NCBI GenBank assembly: GCA_023432025.1
Contig: JAEYVE010000014.1
Location: 1-6,827, forward strand
From: Pseudomonadota bacterium
GTDB taxonomy: Bacteria > Myxococcota_A > Polyangia > Polyangiales > Polyangiaceae
Reading direction: 5' to 3'
DNA length: 6,827 bases
Positions within the stretch are counted from its first letter, which is position 1. Every line of letters starts with the position of its first letter. Made by a program: the position numbers and the translations under genes. Below are positions 1 to 4,181 of this stretch, piece by piece. The notes beneath the pieces were generated by a model that worked only from the letters and a program-made list of their open reading frames with translations, did not search any database and had not been told where the DNA came from.

Positions 1-1164
1 GGCCAGGACGTGCGTGTAGATCATGGTGGTGCCGAGGTCGCTGTGGCCCAGAAGGTCTTGGATGGTGCGAATGTCGTAGCCGTCCTCCAAAAGGTGGGTT
101 GCAAACGAATGTCGGAAGGTATGGCAGCTGGCGCGCTTGTTCAGCCGTGCTTCGAGAACGGCTTGTTTGACGGCGCGCTGCACGGACGACTCGTGCACGT
201 GATGCCGGTGCGGCGCGCCGGTCGCCGTATCGAGCCAGATGCGCGGCGCCGGAAACACCCAGCGCCATTCCCAGCTCGCGGCGGCGCTCGGGAACTTGCG
301 AGCTAGGGCGCCGGGGAGCCGAACCAAGACCGGCGGCTCGCGCCGTCGGTCGAGATCGAAATCTGCGCGAACCTTTTTCAGGTGTCGACCCAAGGCGTCC
401 ACGAGCCGCGCTGGAACCACCGTGGCGCGATCCTTTCGTCCTTTGCCGCGCCGAACGATGAGCTGCCGCCGCTCCAGATCCAAGTCTTTGACGCGCAAGC
501 CGACCACCTCGGAGAGGCGCAGTCCGCTGCCGTACAGGAGCGCGCCGATGAGGCGCATCGTGCCCGTCATGTGGTTGAGCAAGCGCCGTACTTCCTCGCG
601 CGTGAGCACCACGGGAAGCTGCGGCGTGCGCTTGGCGCGCGGCACGTCGAGCACCCACGGCTCCTTGCACTCCAGAACGACGCGAAAGAAGAGCGCGAGC
701 GCGCTCATGGCTTGGTTTTGCGTCGACGCGGACACCTCGCGCGCCTCCACCAAGTGTGTCAAAAACACCGTCACCTCCGTTTCGCCGAGCTCGGCGGGCG
801 CGACGGCGTGGTGGAACTCCAGAAACTCGGTGACCCAACGCACGTAAGCTCGTTCGGTGTGTCGACTGAGCTGCCGCACGTGAATTGCGCTGTGCAGCCG
901 CTCCACGAGCTCCGTCGCCGAAGCCACGCTGGGCCGAGCGGACGAGCGCTCGCGCTCGGGGAGAGCAACGGGCTCACCCAGAACGAGAAGCTCCGTCTTC
1001 CGAACGGGCGCGTAAGAGCCAGCAAGACGAGCACAATGCCGCACGTCAGGGGACCGCTCGCTGGGGCGTTGCAGGTACGCCGAGGCAGATGGCGCGCTCC
1101 GTTCCTGAGGGAGGACGACTCGACGCCCTAAGTTTGCGCCGTACGTGACTCTCGAATCACTCAT
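1..1164 (-). CDS. intI: Integron integrase (IntI-family tyrosine recombinase), 3' end cut by window edge
   Basis: Site-specific tyrosine recombinase that in integrons inserts and excises gene cassettes at attI and attC sites. Read from the ATG at 1164, 388 codons are open to position 1. A core-binding SAM-like domain spans about residues 83-165 (RLHSAIHVRQLSRHTERAYV) and the catalytic domain about 183-388. The full catalytic set is visible: R216 (GSGLRLSE), K241 (RRGKGRKDR), H348/R351 (CHTFRHSFATHLL), H374 (LLGHSDLGTT) and nucleophile Y383 (MIYTHVLA). Their spacing nearly matches IntI1 (R146, K171, H277, R280, H303, Y312). The extra segment that separates IntI from XerC/D is present at about 285-310 (RKFPSAAASWEWRWVFPAP), followed by HRHHVHESSVQRAV. 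About 20 C-terminal residues lie beyond the edge. Alignment to IntI1 leaves about 70 extra N-terminal residues, so the real start may be the GTG of V80 (position 927). No clear Shine-Dalgarno precedes either candidate. No inactivating change is seen in the visible part. Confidence 0.93.
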   Translation of the reverse strand, partial: MSDSRVTYGANLGRRVVLPQERSAPSASAYLQRPSERSPDVRHCARLAGSYAPVRKTELLVLGEPVALPERERSSARPSVASATELVERLHSAIHVRQLSRHTERAYVRWVTEFLEFHHAVAPAELGETEVTVFLTHLVEAREVSASTQNQAMSALALFFRVVLECKEPWVLDVPRAKRTPQLPVVLTREEVRRLLNHMTGTMRLIGALLYGSGLRLSEVVGLRVKDLDLERRQLIVRRGKGRKDRATVVPARLVDALGRHLKKVRADFDLDRRREPPVLVRLPGALARKFPSAAASWEWRWVFPAPRIWLDTATGAPHRHHVHESSVQRAVKQAVLEARLNKRASCHTFRHSFATHLLEDGYDIRTIQDLLGHSDLGTTMIYTHVLA

Positions 1165-1453
1165 TGTACGGCGCTAGATGCGAGCATCGTGCCAACGCGT
1201 TCTTGCGCTGCTCGGGCCCCTGTTCTTGGCTTACGACGAGCTTTGCGCTGGCGCGGAGAAAACCGGTGTGCGGACTCGGACGGCCCAGAGCGAGCCCCTC
1301 GCCGCACGTCGGTGTCCCCAAAGAAGAAAGAGAACCCCCACGCTTTCGTGCGCGCGTGCAGGACGTTCTCCATGTCGACGCGTCAGCCTGCGCGACGTGG
1401 CCGACAGGGGCGTCTCTTCGCGCGTCCCCACGAGTGAGTGAGCCTCTCTCGCC

Positions 1454-1500
1454 CGTGCGACAGTGCCCTTTCGTCGCAGCGCGTTAGACGGTGTCGCTCG
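1454..1500. repeat. Imperfect inverted repeat around the attI-like heptamer
   Basis: CGTGCGACA (1454-1462) and TGTCGCTCG (1492-1500) are inverted copies matching at 8 of 9 positions, separated by 29 bp that contain the GTTAGAC heptamer. This could be a protein-binding palindrome, a cruciform-forming arm or chance in GC-rich DNA. No T-run follows, so it is not a rho-independent terminator. Confidence 0.35.
1461..1489 (+). other. Possible attI-like recombination site upstream of the integrase
   Basis: GTTAGAC at 1483-1489 fits the integron core-site consensus GTTRRRY. It lies about 320 bp upstream of the integrase ATG, and about 555 bp upstream of the alternative GTG start, on the side where attI is normally found and in the usual orientation. 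CAGTGCCCT at 1461-1469 resembles the stretch before the attI1 core as I recall it (CAGTCGCCCT), but the gap to the core is 13 bp here rather than about 8. A GTTRRRY heptamer is expected roughly once per kilobase per strand by chance, so the assignment is weak and rests mainly on position. Confidence 0.22.
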
Positions 1501-1674
1501 TTCGCTTGGCTACGGGCTGTGTTTGGCCTGTGTGGGGACGCTGCGACCGTGCGATGGGGGTCGCAGTCGTTTGCCGTGTGGCGTGCGTGCCTGCGCGGCT
1601 CGATGGCCGGAAGCTCCGGGGATTCGGGTACCGTTGCTTCGGTGCGCGTTTCATCGCACCGTTCGGCTGCTTTC

Positions 1675-4053
1675 ATGCGTTCCGCCTTGCTTGCCTCGAC
1701 GTTGTCGCTGTGCGTTCTATCGCCGTTCTACGCCTCCGCGCAGGCGGGGGACGACTCGAGCGCCGAGCCCGCGTCCGTGCTGCTCGAAGGCGTGGTGCCA
1801 CCGCGTCCTCTGGCTTTGCCTCTCGACTACCCCGCGGGCGCGGTGGGAGACGCTCGCGTCTTGCTCGAGCTGCACGTCGACAGTGACGGCTCGGTGACTC
1901 AGGCGCGCGCGCTCGAAGGCGACGAGCCGTTTCGCAGCTTCGCCGAACGCCAGGCTCTACGATTTCTCTTTACGCCCGCGACGGAGCGTGGCGCGCCGCG
2001 CGCGGCGCGCATTCGCTTGGAGGTCAGCTTCGTTCAGCCGCCACCGGAGGAAGCGCCCGCTGTCGCGACTCCCGCTCCCGCCGCGCCGACGGAGACGCAC
2101 GCAGCTGCTCCCGTGAAAGAGCCGGGCGACACCGAAATTCTCGTGGGCGGCGAACGACCCGAAAGCACACATCAGCTTTCGCGCGCCGAGGTGCGCCTCC
2201 TGCCGGGCGCATTCGGGGACCCGTTTCGCGCGGTGGAGTCGCTGCCGGGTGTGACGCCCATCGTCAGCGGACTCCCGTACTTCTACGTGCGAGGCGCTCC
2301 GCCGGGGAACATTGGGTACTTCTTGGACGACGTTCGCGTGCCCATTCTCTTTCACATCGGCGCGGGGCCTTCGGTGATTCATCCCGCGTTCATCGAGAGC
2401 GTGGAGCTGCACGCGGGGCCCTTTCCGGCGCGCTACGGGCGCTTTCTGGGCGGCGTCGTGGCGGGACACACGTCCGAGCCTCGCTACGAAACGCGCGCCG
2501 AAGCCAGCATTCGTCTGGTCGACGCGGGCGCCATGGTCGAAACCCACGCGCTCGATGACCGCCTCAGCTTGATGCTGGCAGGGCGCTACTCGTACACGGC
2601 CGCCATCATTTCCCTCGTCGCGCCGGAGATTGATCTTTCGTACTGGGATTACCAAGCGCGCGGCCAATATCGCCTCTCGAAGAGCGAAACGCTCACCGTG
2701 TTCGGCTTCGGCTCGCTCGACAACGCCACGGAGGAGCGCCCCAACGGGGAAACCGTCTCCATTTTCGATCTCGTCTTTCACCGCCTGAACCTCCGCTACA
2801 AAAAGGCCCTCGCCGAGGGCGGCTTCTGGGAGCTATCGGCGCTCGGCGGCGTGGACATCACCGCAGGGGACGCGGACGACGGCATCAGCTTGCAAGATCG
2901 TCTGCTCAGCGTGGGCGCACGCGTCGAGCGTCCTCTTCGCAAGAATCTGCTGCTGCGCGCCGGCTTCGACGTACAGTCGGATCACTACTCCGTTCACGTG
3001 AACGAGGCTGAGCTCGATGGCGGAGCCCCGGTGGACGAGCTTCCGCAGGAGGAGTTTCCGGACGAGGAACTTCCGGACGAGGGAGGCGACCGCTTCGAAG
3101 ACTCGTTCCCCTCGAGGACGGATCTCGTCACCGGCGCCCACCTCGACGTGGTGTGGGAGCCGGAGCGCGGCGTGCGCGTCACGCCGGGCGCGCGGCTCGA
3201 CGTCTACTTTTCCGGCGGACGCACCTTCGTCGGCTTGGAGCCGCGCCTCCTCGCGGCCTTCGACGTTGGCGAGCGCATCACGCTGCACCACGGGCTCGGC
3301 CTCGTGAACCAAATGCCGAGCTTCGTCATTCCTCTGCCCGGCGTGCAGCCCAAAATCGGACGCGGTCTGCAGCACGCCGTGCAGCACAGCGCCGGGGTGC
3401 AAGCAGAGCTCGTCGCCGGCATCGAGGCCAAAGCCACGGTGTTTCAGAACATTCAAACCAACCTCACGGACGTGCTGTCCACGCTGCACACCGAAGAGGA
3501 GTTCGAGCCCGACGAGGACGTACGCGCCTTGGGCAGCGGCCGCGGCCTCGAGCTCTTGGTTTCTAGACCACTCAGCTCGACCGTCGGCGGCTACCTCTCG
3601 TACACGCTCTCGTACACGGAGCGTTCGCTCGGACGCTACAGTGGCCCGTCGTCGTTCGACCGACGCCACGTGCTCGGCGCCGCCCTCGGCTGTCAGCTCG
3701 GCAAAGGTTGGATCTTCGGCGCACGCGGCAGCTTCTACACCGGCGTGCCCGCGACGTTCGATCCGTACGGAGGTGGCTTGGAGAACGAGTGGCCTTCGGA
3801 GCCGCCACCTCGTCCCTCACCCGGAGTCGTGAGCTCGCTGCCGCGCACGGACGCCTTTTGGCGCATCGACTGGCGCCTCGAAAAACGTTGGTTGCTCGGC
3901 ACCGAAGGACGCTGGTGGTCGCTCGTCGCCGAAGTACTGAACACCACGCTCAACAAAGAAATGGTCACGCGCGAGTGCAGCCCCCGCGGCTGCCACGGCG
4001 AGGTCATCGGCCCCGTTTCCATTCCGAGCATCGGCGTGGAAGCCTCTCTCTGA
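1675..4053 (+). CDS. TonB-dependent outer-membrane receptor with an N-terminal TonB C-terminal-like domain
   Basis: A 792-residue outer-membrane transporter expected to take up a scarce ligand using TonB-ExbB-ExbD energy; the substrate cannot be read from sequence. The ATG at 1675 is chosen because it opens a signal peptide (MRSALLASTLSL) with an ASA cleavage site after residue 22. The frame is open back to a GTG at 1438, but that stretch looks non-coding. Domains in order: a TonB-C-like fold at about 36-120 (RVLLELHVDSDGSVTQARAL, then RSFAERQALRFLFTPA); a Pro/Ala/Glu linker at 121-150; a TonB-box-like DTEILVGG at 152-159; a plug at about 160-265 (FRAVESLPGVTPIVSGLPYF, YVRGAPPGNIGYFLDDVRVP, ARYGRFLGGVVAG); then a beta-barrel to the end. 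Late motifs include FDRRHVLGAA (661-670) and C768/C773, a probable disulfide pair near the end (IGPVSIPSIGVEASL). An acidic tandem repeat lies at 455-469. No Shine-Dalgarno is evident. The gene ends 128 bp from the convergent penicillin-binding-protein gene. Family assignment is firm; substrate and exact start are not. Confidence 0.9.
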   Translation: MRSALLASTLSLCVLSPFYASAQAGDDSSAEPASVLLEGVVPPRPLALPLDYPAGAVGDARVLLELHVDSDGSVTQARALEGDEPFRSFAERQALRFLFTPATERGAPRAARIRLEVSFVQPPPEEAPAVATPAPAAPTETHAAAPVKEPGDTEILVGGERPESTHQLSRAEVRLLPGAFGDPFRAVESLPGVTPIVSGLPYFYVRGAPPGNIGYFLDDVRVPILFHIGAGPSVIHPAFIESVELHAGPFPARYGRFLGGVVAGHTSEPRYETRAEASIRLVDAGAMVETHALDDRLSLMLAGRYSYTAAIISLVAPEIDLSYWDYQARGQYRLSKSETLTVFGFGSLDNATEERPNGETVSIFDLVFHRLNLRYKKALAEGGFWELSALGGVDITAGDADDGISLQDRLLSVGARVERPLRKNLLLRAGFDVQSDHYSVHVNEAELDGGAPVDELPQEEFPDEELPDEGGDRFEDSFPSRTDLVTGAHLDVVWEPERGVRVTPGARLDVYFSGGRTFVGLEPRLLAAFDVGERITLHHGLGLVNQMPSFVIPLPGVQPKIGRGLQHAVQHSAGVQAELVAGIEAKATVFQNIQTNLTDVLSTLHTEEEFEPDEDVRALGSGRGLELLVSRPLSSTVGGYLSYTLSYTERSLGRYSGPSSFDRRHVLGAALGCQLGKGWIFGARGSFYTGVPATFDPYGGGLENEWPSEPPPRPSPGVVSSLPRTDAFWRIDWRLEKRWLLGTEGRWWSLVAEVLNTTLNKEMVTRECSPRGCHGEVIGPVSIPSIGVEASL
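3037..3081 (+). repeat. Three 15-bp in-frame tandem repeats encoding E-(L/F)-P-(D/Q)-E
   Basis: Three consecutive 15-bp units (3037-3051, 3052-3066, 3067-3081) encode ELPQE, EFPDE and ELPDE. Units two and three differ at only two bases, consistent with recent duplication by slippage. They sit between two predicted barrel strands (RAGFDVQSDHYSVHV and TDLVTGAHLDVVW). The neighbouring short turns (RPLRKN, EPERGV) look periplasmic, so this acidic stretch is likely in a surface loop. Confidence 0.7.
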
Positions 4054-4181
4054 GGGGGTAGCAGAGCGCCAAGAGCCCGGTGCTCCCGCACTACGCCCCC
4101 CACTACGCCCAGCGACACCACGCGCGCGACACCGCGCAGCCGGCGCCGAAGCGCCTCAATCCACGCGGGCGAGCGCGCCCC
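4054..4181. other. Spacer between convergent genes, no clear terminator
   Basis: These 128 bp separate the 3' ends of the receptor (plus) and the penicillin-binding protein (minus). Only weak hairpins are seen: GAGC/GCTC around 4071-4084 and GGGCG/CGCCC near 4167-4181. Neither is followed by a T-run on either strand, so termination here may be rho-dependent or lie elsewhere. No attC-type core sites occur, which argues against the receptor being an integron cassette. Confidence 0.55.
4089..4110. repeat. 10-bp direct repeat CACTACGCCC, two copies
   Basis: Exact copies of CACTACGCCC at 4089-4098 and 4101-4110, separated by CC, give a 12-bp period. The repeat lies in the convergent spacer. It is too short and too few in copy number to call a functional array. 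Confidence 0.6.

Larger units (their letters stand above)
1165..1674. other. Divergent intergenic region between integrase and receptor genes
   Basis: About 510 bp separate the divergently read integrase and receptor, so both promoters should lie here. Short frames exist on both strands, but they are Arg-rich, match nothing I recognise and have no ribosome binding site. A TACAAT (-10-like) abuts the integrase ATG on the minus strand, with TTGGCA 22 bp upstream; that spacing is too long for a standard sigma-70 promoter. No attC (a RYYYAAC paired with a GTTRRRY) is found. One lone GTTRRRY heptamer and a surrounding inverted repeat are annotated separately. Part of this region (from the GTG at 1438) is open in frame with the receptor, but it lacks receptor-like sequence and precedes the signal peptide. 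Confidence 0.6.

Noticed and set aside
382..1131. 249-codon plus-strand open frame
   Set aside because: It is antisense to the integrase, which has full family motifs on the minus strand; no recognisable domain in the plus-strand product.
1575..1600. Sigma-54-like promoter (TGGCGTGCGTGCCTGC)
   Set aside because: The spacing between the GG and GC elements is 11 rather than the required 10 bp.
1438..1674. Extension of the receptor back to the GTG at 1438
   Set aside because: The added 79 residues would sit in front of a well-formed signal peptide, are Arg/Ser/Cys-rich, and have no ribosome binding site at the GTG.
1957..2781. 274-codon minus-strand open frame, with a similar 278-codon one at 2833-3669
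   Set aside because: Both are antisense to the receptor and have the Arg/His/Val-rich composition of shadow frames in GC-rich DNA.
1675..4181. Receptor gene as an integron cassette
   Set aside because: No GTTRRRY/RYYYAAC pair or attC-like structure follows the gene at 4054-4181, and at 2.4 kb it would be unusually large for a cassette.
4054..4181. Bidirectional rho-independent terminator
   Set aside because: Stems are only 4-5 bp and no T-run follows on either strand.
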